Positions 1 to 7,558 of a stretch of 55,289 nt of DNA are shown here, in pieces. Both the position numbers and the translations under genes were made by a program. Below the pieces are notes generated by a model. It made no database searches and was not told where the DNA came from. It saw only the letters and a list, made by a program, of their open reading frames with translations. This DNA is from SZAS-103 sp964449135. Its GTDB lineage: Bacteria; Pseudomonadota; Gammaproteobacteria; Xanthomonadales; Xanthomonadaceae. How positions within the stretch are numbered: position 1 is the stretch's first letter; the number at the start of each line of letters is the position of its first letter. The DNA is taken from positions 1 through 55,289 of the forward strand of contig CAYUXZ010000017.1 of the NCBI GenBank assembly GCA_964449135.1, in the 5' to 3' direction.

Positions 1-575
1 CGCAGGCGCTGCGCTCGATCGTGCGCCAGGACCCGGACATCATCATGATCGGCGAAATGCGCGACCTGGAGACCGCGCGCATCGCGATCCAGTCGGCGCT
101 GACCGGCCACCTCGTGCTCTCGACGCTGCACACGAACAACGCCGCCGGCGGCGTGACGCGCCTGCTCGACATGGGCGTCGAGGACTATCTGCTCACGTCC
201 ACCGTCAACGGCATCCTCGCGCAGCGCCTCGTGCGCAGGCTCGAACCCACGCACGCCGAGCGCTACGAGCCGCTGCCGGTGGTCATCAAGGAATTCGGCC
301 TGCGCAAGCTGCAGCCGGAAGGAACGATCCATCTGTGGCGGCCGAAACCGTCCGCGCTCACGCCGACCGGTTACCTCGGCCGCACCACGATCATGGAGTT
401 CCTGGTGATGACCGACACCCTGCGGCGCCTGGTGATGCAGCGCGCGGGCATGGCCGAGATCGAAACCGCCGCGCGCATCGAAGGCATGCGCACGATGTAC
501 GAAGACGGTCTGATGAAGGCATTGCAGGGCCTGACCACGATCGAGGAAGTCCTGCGCGTTTGCCAGGAAGCTTGA
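1..575 (+). CDS. gspE: Type II secretion ATPase GspE (XpsE), C-terminal part
   Basis: The last 190 residues of the cytoplasmic ATPase that powers type II secretion; the start lies outside the window and the frame is open from base 3. The Walker B/Asp region (DPDIIMIGEMRD) and the His box (TGHLVLSTLHTNNA) are clear. GspE proteins normally carry four cysteines (CxxC...CxxC) just before the GYxGR segment; here those places read LEPTH and PKPSALTP, so the zinc motif is absent and the only Cys is close to the C-terminus. First gene of the gspE-D operon; gspF starts one base after the stop. The family call is firm because the rest of the Xps-type cluster follows. Confidence 0.95.
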   Translation, partial: QALRSIVRQDPDIIMIGEMRDLETARIAIQSALTGHLVLSTLHTNNAAGGVTRLLDMGVEDYLLTSTVNGILAQRLVRRLEPTHAERYEPLPVVIKEFGLRKLQPEGTIHLWRPKPSALTPTGYLGRTTIMEFLVMTDTLRRLVMQRAGMAEIETAARIEGMRTMYEDGLMKALQGLTTIEEVLRVCQEA

Positions 576-576
576 C

Positions 577-1794
577 GTGCCGCAGTTCCGCTACCAGGCG
601 CTGAGCGCGAGCGGCGAATCGCTGCAAGGGCAGATGGAGGCGGCAAGCGCGGAGGAAGTCATCGGTCGCCTGCAGGAAGCCGGGCACATTCCGGTCGAGG
701 CCAAACGCGCGGAAGAAGTTGGCTCGGGCGCGAGCTGGACGAGCTGGTTCGAACGCAAGACGATGGGCGCCGAGCAGGTGCTGCAATTCACCGAACAGTT
801 GTCCACGCTGCTCGGCGCGGGCCAGCCGCTGGATCGCGCGCTGGGCATCCTGCTCGACCTGCCCGAATCCGCGGAGGCGAAGAAGATCATCGCGAACGTG
901 CGCGATGCCGTCCGCGGCGGCAGCTCGCTGTCGGCCGCGCTGGAACAGCAGCACGGCGTGTTTTCGCGCCTGTACATCAGCACGGTGCGCGCAGGCGAGG
1001 TCGGCGGCAGCCTGCACGAAACGCTCAGACGCCTGGCCGAATATCTCGAGCGCAGCCGCGGCCTGCGTGCGCGCGTGATCAACGCACTGATCTACCCGGC
1101 GATCCTGGTCACGATCATCTCGCTCGCGCTGCTGTTCCTGCTCGGCTACGTCGTGCCGCAGTTCAAGCAGATGTACGAAGGCCTGGGCGCGCAGTTGCCG
1201 TTGCTGACCAAAGTCGTGCTCGGCGTCGGCGATCTGGTGGGCGGCTACTGGTGGCTGCTGCCGATCGCGCTGGCCGCGCTGTTGTGGTGGCTCGACGGCA
1301 AGCGCCGCGATCCGGCCTGGCGGCACGCGCTGGACGCATGGATGCTGCGCAAGAAGCTGCTGGGCTCGCTGGTATTGCGGATGGAGACCGCGCGCCTGGC
1401 GCGCACGCTCGGCACCCTGCTGCGCAACGGCGTGCCGCTGATGCAGGCGCTGGCGATCGCGCGCAACGTGCTGGGCAACCGCATCCTTGCCGAGGCGCTC
1501 GATGTCGCCGCCGAGGAGGTCAAGACCGGCAGCGGTTTGTCGCACGCGCTCGCGCGGCGCGCGCTGTTCCCGCGGCTCGCGCTGCAGATGGTGCAGGTCG
1601 GCGAGGAATCCGGCGAGCTCGACGGCATGTTGCTGAAGGTCGCCGACACCTTCGACCGCGAAACCGCGCAGGCGATGGACCGTTTCCTTTCCGCGCTGGT
1701 GCCTGCGCTGACGATCGCGATGAGCCTGGTCGTCGGCGTCGTCATCCTTTCGATCATCATTCCCTTGTACGACCTCACCAACTCCATAGGTTGA
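577..1794 (+). CDS. gspF: Type II secretion inner-membrane platform protein GspF
   Basis: 405-residue polytopic inner-membrane protein of the type II secretion platform. It shows two homologous T2SF domains: one around residues 65-190 with FTEQLSTLLGAGQPLDRAL, and one around 270-395 with ARTLGTLLRNGVPLMQAL. Hydrophobic segments lie near residues 167-197, 222-240 and at the C-terminus (VVGVVILSIIIPLY). The start is a GTG one base after the gspE stop, giving the usual N-terminus PQFRYQAL. Length is typical of the family. Translation is probably coupled to gspE. Confidence 0.95.
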   Translation: MPQFRYQALSASGESLQGQMEAASAEEVIGRLQEAGHIPVEAKRAEEVGSGASWTSWFERKTMGAEQVLQFTEQLSTLLGAGQPLDRALGILLDLPESAEAKKIIANVRDAVRGGSSLSAALEQQHGVFSRLYISTVRAGEVGGSLHETLRRLAEYLERSRGLRARVINALIYPAILVTIISLALLFLLGYVVPQFKQMYEGLGAQLPLLTKVVLGVGDLVGGYWWLLPIALAALLWWLDGKRRDPAWRHALDAWMLRKKLLGSLVLRMETARLARTLGTLLRNGVPLMQALAIARNVLGNRILAEALDVAAEEVKTGSGLSHALARRALFPRLALQMVQVGEESGELDGMLLKVADTFDRETAQAMDRFLSALVPALTIAMSLVVGVVILSIIIPLYDLTNSIG

Positions 1795-1801
1795 ACGAAA
1801 C

Positions 1802-2242
1802 ATGAAACCAACGAATGCCGCACCGATGAAGCAAGCCCGAACCGCGCGGCCCGCGCGGGGTTTCACGCTGATCGAGATCATCGTCGTGATCGTGCTGATC
1901 GGACTGATCGCGACGATCGTCGGCAACCGCATCTTCGGCGGAGCGGATCGCGCCAAGCACAAGCTGGCAGAGACGCAGATAGAAACGGTCGCGAGCAAGG
2001 TCGAGCAATACCAGCAGGACGTGGGCAGCCTGCCGCCGAACCTCGACGCGCTGGTCAAGGCGCCCGCAGGCGCCGCCGGCTGGCTGGGTCCGTATGCGAA
2101 GGAGGCCGAACTCAAGGATCCGTGGGGCCATGCGCTCGAATACCACGCGCCGGGCACGAACGGCCCCTACGACCTGGTCTGCTACGGCCGCGACGGCAAG
2201 CCCGGCGGCGACAGCGTGGATGCCGACATCCGCCACCAGTGA
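1802..2242 (+). CDS. gspG: Major pseudopilin GspG
   Basis: Main subunit of the periplasmic pseudopilus. The prepilin cleavage site and hydrophobic helix are plain: RGFTLIEIIVVIVLIGLI, with Glu at +5 after cleavage at G/F. The C-terminus has the GspG pattern (LKDPWGHALEYHAPG, then GRDGKPGGDSVDADI), which in the family forms a calcium site. The start at 1802 gives 146 residues with a leader of about 19; an internal ATG at 1826 gives a shorter, also plausible leader. It follows gspF by 7 bases. A prepilin peptidase is needed for maturation, but none is encoded here. Confidence 0.95.
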   Translation: MKPTNAAPMKQARTARPARGFTLIEIIVVIVLIGLIATIVGNRIFGGADRAKHKLAETQIETVASKVEQYQQDVGSLPPNLDALVKAPAGAAGWLGPYAKEAELKDPWGHALEYHAPGTNGPYDLVCYGRDGKPGGDSVDADIRHQ

Positions 2243-2282
2243 CGCGGCGGCGATGCGTGCTGCGATCGGGATGAGGGCGGCG

Positions 2283-2735
2283 ATGCGATCGCGCGGATTC
2301 ACGATCCTGGAACTCATCCTCGTGCTCGTGATCATCGCCGCGGCGACGACGGTCACGCTCGGCCTGCTCGGCGTCGGTCGCAGCGGCAGCCAGTTGCGCG
2401 AAGCCGCGCGCACGATCGCGAACGAACTGCGCTACACCCGCGCGCAGGCGCTGATCACCGGCGCGCCGCAGCGCTTCGAGATGGACCTGGCCAGGCGGCG
2501 CTGGACCGCGCCGGGCAACCGCCATGGCACGCTGCCGCAATGGCTGCAGGTACGTTTCGACGGCGTGCGCCAGGAACAGCGCGGCGCGCGCGAAGCGGCG
2601 ATCCGCTTCTTCCCCGACGGTTCGGCGACCGGAGGGCGCATCAGCCTGGGCACGCAGGGCGCAGGCTGGCGCGTGGATGTGCGCTGGCTCACCGGCGAAG
2701 TCAGCGTGGCGCGCCTGCAGGAAACTTCGCCATGA
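2283..2735 (+). CDS. gspH: Minor pseudopilin GspH
   Basis: Minor pseudopilin of the type II secretion system. The ATG at 2283 gives MRSRGFTILELILVLVIIAA, a short leader and +5 Glu typical of GspH, with a GAGGG-like ribosome site just before it. In-frame ATGs at 2253 and 2271 are alternatives that only lengthen the leader. About 150 residues. The body keeps the GspH pattern of a short helix (ANELRYTRAQALITG) followed by beta-rich sequence. Its stop overlaps the gspI start (ATGA). Confidence 0.9.
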   Translation: MRSRGFTILELILVLVIIAAATTVTLGLLGVGRSGSQLREAARTIANELRYTRAQALITGAPQRFEMDLARRRWTAPGNRHGTLPQWLQVRFDGVRQEQRGAREAAIRFFPDGSATGGRISLGTQGAGWRVDVRWLTGEVSVARLQETSP

Positions 2736-3178
2736 ACGCCCGCGCGCAACGCGGCTACACGCTGATCGAGGTGCTGGTCGCGTTCGGCCTGCTCGCGGCC
2801 GGTTTGTCCGTGCTGCTCGCGATCCTGTCCGGCGGCGTGCGTTCGATCGGGCGTTCCAGCCAATCGACCCAGGCGGCGCTGTACGCGCAAAGCCTGCTCG
2901 ACACGCTCGGCGCGGACAAACGCCTGCAGCCCGGCCGCAGCCTGGGCGATTTCGAGCATGGCCGCTATCGCTGGACGCTGGACGTCGAAAAATTCCAGCC
3001 GCCGTTGCCCGCGCCCGCGCGCGGCGATCCCTACACGAACCCGAATCTCCAAGGCCTGAACCAGAACGAGATCTACCGCGTGCTGCTGCAGATGCAATGG
3101 GGCGCGCGCGGCAGCGAACAGAACCTGCGCGTGGAAACCTTGCGCGCGTATGCGCCGCCCCAGGGAAATGCGCCATGA
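2732..3178 (+). CDS. gspI: Minor pseudopilin GspI
   Basis: 148-residue minor pseudopilin; in known systems GspI, J and K form the pseudopilus tip complex. The N-terminus MNARAQRGYTLIEVLVAFGL has a short leader, the G/Y cleavage site and +5 Glu. The ATG overlaps the gspH stop by four bases, and the TGA overlaps the gspJ ATG in the same way, so translation is probably coupled through the H-I-J string. Length is slightly above the usual 120-130 residues. Confidence 0.92.
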   Translation: MNARAQRGYTLIEVLVAFGLLAAGLSVLLAILSGGVRSIGRSSQSTQAALYAQSLLDTLGADKRLQPGRSLGDFEHGRYRWTLDVEKFQPPLPAPARGDPYTNPNLQGLNQNEIYRVLLQMQWGARGSEQNLRVETLRAYAPPQGNAP

Positions 3179-3894
3179 ACGCGGCGAGGCAGCGCGGATT
3201 CACGCTGATCGAAATCGTCCTTGCGACGATGCTGCTCGCGCTGGGCCTGGCGATCGCGTTCGCGTGCCTGCATTCGGCGACCGCATCGGTTCGCCGTTCG
3301 GATCTGGCCGCGTCGCGCAACGAGCACTTGCGCGCGGTGCAGGGGCTTCTCTACCGGATGTTGCAGTCCGCCCAGCCGCTGGTGCTCGAGCGCGATATCC
3401 AGAGCCAGCAGGTCAGCTACTTCAAGGGCACGCGCGACCAGGTGCAGTTCGTCGCGTCCATGCCGGGCTACCTGTCGCGCGGCGGCCCGTACGTGCTCAC
3501 GCTCAAGCTCGCGCCGTCGCAGGACGGCAGCGGCCGGCGGCTGCTGTTTTCGTATGCGATGCTGGTCAATGAAAAACCGCTTGCGGACGACGCGAAGCAA
3601 CCGGTCGAGGAACTGCTGGACGGCATCGCCGACGGACGCTTCGAATACCGCGCGCTGGGCGCGGACGCGAAGATCGGGCGCTGGCAGGAAACGTGGGAGC
3701 GATCCGCCGAATTGCCGTTGCAGGTCCGGCTGCGGCTGCGCTTCGCCGATCCGGTGCGTGCGTGGCCGGAGTTCGCCACCGCATTGCCGCTGGGATTCGC
3801 GCGCGCGCGCGCCGAGGATTCCGACAACGGCGCGAATCCTCCCGTGGTCGCGCCGAACGGCATCGCACCGGTGAAACCGGGAGGCGGCCCGTGA
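3175..3894 (+). CDS. gspJ: Minor pseudopilin GspJ
   Basis: 239-residue minor pseudopilin. The N-terminus MNAARQRGFTLIEIVLATML shows the prepilin leader, G/F cleavage site, +5 Glu and hydrophobic helix. The middle region contains SSVRRSDLAASRNEHLRAVQ-type helix sequence followed by beta-rich domains, as in GspJ. The start was chosen at the ATG overlapping the gspI stop. The C-terminal tail is longer than in many homologues and Pro/Gly-rich (NPPVVAPNGIAPVKPGG). Confidence 0.92.
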   Translation: MNAARQRGFTLIEIVLATMLLALGLAIAFACLHSATASVRRSDLAASRNEHLRAVQGLLYRMLQSAQPLVLERDIQSQQVSYFKGTRDQVQFVASMPGYLSRGGPYVLTLKLAPSQDGSGRRLLFSYAMLVNEKPLADDAKQPVEELLDGIADGRFEYRALGADAKIGRWQETWERSAELPLQVRLRLRFADPVRAWPEFATALPLGFARARAEDSDNGANPPVVAPNGIAPVKPGGGP

Positions 3895-3905
3895 AGGCAG
3901 CGACG

Positions 3906-4802
3906 ATGCGCATCGCCCATTCGCGCCGCGAACGCGGCATCGCGCTGATCCTCGTACTGTGGCTGCTGGTGCTGTTGACCGCGCTGATCGGCGGCTTCGC
4001 GCGCAGCGCGCGGATCGAATCCCTGCAGGCGCACCAGTTGCGCGCCGCGCTGGTCGCGAAGCAGGCCGCGCGCGCAGGCATCGAGTACGCGGCGCTGCGG
4101 ATGTCGTATCCGGACAACGCGCGGCGCTGGGTGCCCGACGGCCGCAAGTACGACTTCGCGCTCGGCGAGGCAAAGCTGGCGATCCGCGTGCAGGACGAGT
4201 CGGGCAAGGTGGACCTGAACAGCGCCTCTCCAGAACTGCTCGCGCGGCTGCTGCTCGCGATCGGCGTAGCCGATCCGCACGCGCACGAGCTGGCCGCGGC
4301 GATCGTGGATTACCGCGACCCCGACGATCTGGTCACGCCGGGCGGCGCTGAAACCCGCGACTACGAAGCGGCCGGATTGCCGTACGGCGCCAAGAACCTG
4401 CCGTTCGAGACGGTGTCGGAATTGCAGCGCGTGCTCGGCATGGATTTTGCGACCTACCAGAAGCTCGAACCGTACGTGACCGTGTACGCGGGCGGCGATC
4501 CGAGTCCGACGTTCGCGCCGGGCCCCGTCTTGCAGGCGCTGGGAATGAACGAGGGCGCGGCGAAGGCCTTCCTCGGGCAACGCCAGTCGTGGCAACCCGG
4601 CGGTCCGGGCGCGCCGCCGGGGTTGCCGAACGGGCAGCCGTTCGTGGTCCAGCAGGGTACCGGCACCTACGAAATTTCCAGCCAGGTGCGCCTGCGCGAC
4701 GGCACGAAGCTGACCGTGGATGCTATCGTTCGCGCTTCGCAATCCGGTCCCTTCGGGCAGCTGTACGTGCCCCTGCAGTGGCGGGAAGGAGAGGCTTACT
4801 GA
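3906..4802 (+). CDS. gspK: Minor pseudopilin GspK
   Basis: About 298 residues, the large pseudopilin that caps the tip complex. The N-terminus ERGIALILVLWLLVLLTALI is the GspK type; unlike other pseudopilins it lacks Glu at +5, which is normal for GspK. A helix-hairpin-helix-like segment (VDLNSASPELLARLLLAIGV) lies around residues 105-125. ATG 3906 is preceded by AAGG; a GTG at 3891 overlapping the gspJ stop is an alternative. The stop shares a base with the gspL start (TGATG). Confidence 0.93.
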   Translation: MRIAHSRRERGIALILVLWLLVLLTALIGGFARSARIESLQAHQLRAALVAKQAARAGIEYAALRMSYPDNARRWVPDGRKYDFALGEAKLAIRVQDESGKVDLNSASPELLARLLLAIGVADPHAHELAAAIVDYRDPDDLVTPGGAETRDYEAAGLPYGAKNLPFETVSELQRVLGMDFATYQKLEPYVTVYAGGDPSPTFAPGPVLQALGMNEGAAKAFLGQRQSWQPGGPGAPPGLPNGQPFVVQQGTGTYEISSQVRLRDGTKLTVDAIVRASQSGPFGQLYVPLQWREGEAY

Positions 4803-5977
4803 TGGCGGCAACGCAATCCATCGCCGGTCGGTTCGGCGCTTCGTTCGAACGCGTGCGCACGCGTTACGAACGCAGCGCGCTGCATCGCTTCCTGGGCTGG
4901 TGGCGCGGCGAACTCGCGGCCTTGCTGCCAGCGTCGTGGCGCGCCCTGTTCGCCGAAGGCAGCGCGCGCGTGCTGTACGTGATCGAATCCGACGCCTTGC
5001 AGGTGCGATTGGAAGGCGCCGGCCGCGATGCGCTGCTCGCACGCCTGCCGCTGGAAGCCGAACGCGCGCTCGACCATCGCGTGGACGCCGCGCTCGGTCC
5101 GCAGCGCGTGCACCGGCCGCGCTGGCTGCTGCTGCCGGGCGCGGCTTTGCTGCGACGACGGATCACCTTGCCCGCGGCGGCGATCGAACGCCTGCGCGAC
5201 GTGGTTTCGCACGAGCTCGACCGGCAGACGCCGTTCCGCGCCGACCAGGTCGTCTTCGACAGCCGCTTGCTCGGCGTGCACGACGCCAGCCAGATGGCGC
5301 AGGTCGAACTGCTTGTGATGCCGAAGGAAAAATTCGAGGCCGCACTCGCGCCGCTGGGCGCGCTCGCCGACGAACTGGCCGGCGTGGACGTGTTGGACGC
5401 CGGCGCGGACGCCACGCCCTTGCACTGCAACCTGCTGCCGCCCGAACGCCGGCAGCCGCCCGACCGCAGCGCGGTCTGGCTGCACGCCGGGCTGGCTGCG
5501 ATCGCGATCGTCGCCCTGTTGTTCGCGCTGCAACGCGTACTCGACAACCGCAGCGCGGCGCTGGAGCGGCTGAGCACGGAAGTCGATGCGCAGCACCAGA
5601 AGGCGCGCGCGGTCGGCGCGTTGTCGCGGCAATTGCAGGATGCCGCCGACGGCGCGAATTTCCTCGCGCGCACGCGCGCGGCGACGCCGGCGATGCTCGC
5701 GGTGCTCGCCGACCTGTCCGCGCGCATTCCGGACAACACCTACCTGGAACGCTTCAGCGAGCAGGAAAACCAGGTTTATCTCACCGGCCTGAGCGCGGAC
5801 GCGCCCGGCCTGGTCGCGCAGTTGCAATCCTCGCAGGTGCTGCATTCGCCTGCGCTCAGCGGGACCCTGCAACCGGATGCCGCGAGCAAGCGCGACCGGT
5901 TCACCCTGGTCGCCGAGTTGCCCAAACCGCCTGCGGCGGCCACGACAGGAGACGCGCATGCGCCAGCCGCGCGTTGA
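4802..5977 (+). CDS. gspL: Type II secretion inner-membrane protein GspL
   Basis: 391-residue bitopic protein that links the GspE ATPase to the periplasmic part of the machine. The N-terminal cytoplasmic half (about 1-220) is followed by one membrane helix near residues 225-243 (GLAAIAIVALLFAL), then a coiled-coil/ferredoxin-like periplasmic domain resembling PilN, with a typical motif around IPDNTYLERFS. The start shares a base with the gspK stop. Position and architecture match XpsL. Confidence 0.88.
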   Translation: MAATQSIAGRFGASFERVRTRYERSALHRFLGWWRGELAALLPASWRALFAEGSARVLYVIESDALQVRLEGAGRDALLARLPLEAERALDHRVDAALGPQRVHRPRWLLLPGAALLRRRITLPAAAIERLRDVVSHELDRQTPFRADQVVFDSRLLGVHDASQMAQVELLVMPKEKFEAALAPLGALADELAGVDVLDAGADATPLHCNLLPPERRQPPDRSAVWLHAGLAAIAIVALLFALQRVLDNRSAALERLSTEVDAQHQKARAVGALSRQLQDAADGANFLARTRAATPAMLAVLADLSARIPDNTYLERFSEQENQVYLTGLSADAPGLVAQLQSSQVLHSPALSGTLQPDAASKRDRFTLVAELPKPPAAATTGDAHAPAAR

Positions 5978-6749
5978 TCGTTCCGTCGAACCCGCGGCCG
6001 GCGCGGAAAACACCGCGCCGCAGCAGGCGCCCGTCGCGGGCGCTGGCGAATCCGCGCTGCGCGGGAACCGTGCGACGCCAGCGATGCCGCGCGACGCGAA
6101 CGCCCGCCGCAGCCGCTGGTCCGCGATCGGCCTGCTGCTGCTCACACTCGCCGCCGCGTACGCGATCGGCCTGCACTGGTGGTGGACTTCGCCGATGCTC
6201 GCGATGGGCCAGCGCATGGACGAGTTGCGCGAGCAGGAACTGCGCTTCCGGATGCTCGCGCAGCAGCGCCCGGCGATCGAGCAGCGCCTCGCGCAGTTGC
6301 GCAAGAGCGAGCAGGACAATCCCGCGTTCCTGCCCGAGGCCAGCGTCGAGCTGGCGCAGGCGGGCCTGAGCCAGCGCATCGAAACCGAAGTCGGCGCGGT
6401 CAGCCCCGACCACGGCAGTTGCAGCATCACCCAGCGCACGCCGACGCCGAACAATGCGCCCGAACGCTACCAGCGCGTGGTCGTGCAGGTGCGCCTGCTC
6501 TGCGGCATGAGCGAGTTCTCCGCGCTGCTGCATTCGCTCGAAAGCGGCCGACCGCAATTGTTCGTGGGCAACCTCAACATCATCGGCCGGGTCGGGTTCG
6601 CCGCGAACGGCGCGCCGGAAACCAGCGGACCGCTGGACATCGCGTTCGACGTCTATGGCTACCTGCGCCCGGGCGTGGGCGCATCGAACGCGAATGCGGC
6701 CACGGCAGGCGCGAACGCGAACGCGGGAGGCGGCGATGCGCAGCCTTAG
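5958..6749 (+). CDS. gspM: Type II secretion inner-membrane protein GspM
   Basis: 263-residue partner of GspL. A cytoplasmic N-terminus of about 50 residues is followed by one membrane helix near residues 54-75 (IGLLLLTLAAAYAIGLHWWW) and a periplasmic coiled coil plus small alpha/beta domain. The ATG at 5958 lies inside the end of gspL (20-base overlap). The first 50 residues are longer than in most GspM proteins. Order L-M-N-D is that of the Xanthomonas xps cluster. Confidence 0.85.
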   Translation: MRQPRVDRSVEPAAGAENTAPQQAPVAGAGESALRGNRATPAMPRDANARRSRWSAIGLLLLTLAAAYAIGLHWWWTSPMLAMGQRMDELREQELRFRMLAQQRPAIEQRLAQLRKSEQDNPAFLPEASVELAQAGLSQRIETEVGAVSPDHGSCSITQRTPTPNNAPERYQRVVVQVRLLCGMSEFSALLHSLESGRPQLFVGNLNIIGRVGFAANGAPETSGPLDIAFDVYGYLRPGVGASNANAATAGANANAGGGDAQP

Positions 6750-7557
6750 GCTCGACGCGCGCGGCTGGCTGTGGGTCGGCATCGCGGCTTGGGCGCTGCT
6801 GTGCGCGGTCATCGCGTTGCTCGGCTTCGGCGGACGCTATCGCCTGCTCGCGGACGATCCTTCCAAAGTCGCGCCGTTGCCCGCGATCGCGAAAACGGCG
6901 ACGACGCCGGCGCTGGGCCCGCCGGAGAACTATGCCGCGGCATCGCAACGCCCGCTGTTCTATCCGGATCGCAAGCCGATCGCCGTGCACGTGCCGGGAC
7001 AGAACTCCAACGCACAGCCGCTGAACGTCGTGCTCACCAGCGTGATCATCACGCCCGAAGTGCAGATGGCGATCGTGCAGGACGCGCAGACCCACGCGAG
7101 CTATCGCGCGAAGCAGGGCCAAACGCTGGACGGCCCGTACTCGGGCTGGAAACTGGTTTCGTTGTCACCGCGTTCGGCGGTGTTCGAGAGCGGGCAGGGG
7201 CAGACCACGCTGGAACTGCGCGTCTATAACGGCCAGGGCGGCGAGATGCCCACGCGCATGGGACTGACCCCCGAGGTCGTCGCCAGCGGTGCGCTCGGCG
7301 CGCCGCCGCAACCGAACACCGCCGCGTTCGCGCCGAACGGCAACGCAGTGTCGCCGCAGACGATCACGAACCCGGCCGCACCGGCGATGCCGCTTCAACC
7401 GATCGCAGCGCCGCCGCCCGACGCATCCGGCGACGCCGCGAATGCCGCCGCGAACGCCTCGAGGCAGGCCGAAATGATCCGCCAGCGCATCGAGCAGCGC
7501 CGCCGCGAGGCGCAGGCCCAGAACGACTTGCAACCGTCGCCGAACGGAAAACGATAG
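6736..7557 (+). CDS. gspN: Type II secretion protein N (XpsN/GspC-like)
   Basis: 273 residues with a short cytoplasmic N-terminus and one membrane helix (residues about 8-31, WLWVGIAAWALLCAVIALLG). A periplasmic domain follows with a homology-region-like stretch (residues about 90-170, LNVVLTSVIITPEVQMAIVQ), then a Pro/Ala-rich tail. In the Xanthomonas cluster XpsN takes the place of GspC and contacts the secretin XpsD; no separate gspC is present here, consistent with that role. It overlaps gspM by 14 bases. Function by position is inference. Confidence 0.82.
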   Translation: MRSLRLDARGWLWVGIAAWALLCAVIALLGFGGRYRLLADDPSKVAPLPAIAKTATTPALGPPENYAAASQRPLFYPDRKPIAVHVPGQNSNAQPLNVVLTSVIITPEVQMAIVQDAQTHASYRAKQGQTLDGPYSGWKLVSLSPRSAVFESGQGQTTLELRVYNGQGGEMPTRMGLTPEVVASGALGAPPQPNTAAFAPNGNAVSPQTITNPAAPAMPLQPIAAPPPDASGDAANAAANASRQAEMIRQRIEQRRREAQAQNDLQPSPNGKR

Positions 7558-7558
7558 A

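Noticed and set aside
391..2157. A 588-codon minus-strand frame opposite gspE-F-G
   Set aside because: Spans three genes with strong family matches on the other strand; no recognisable protein.
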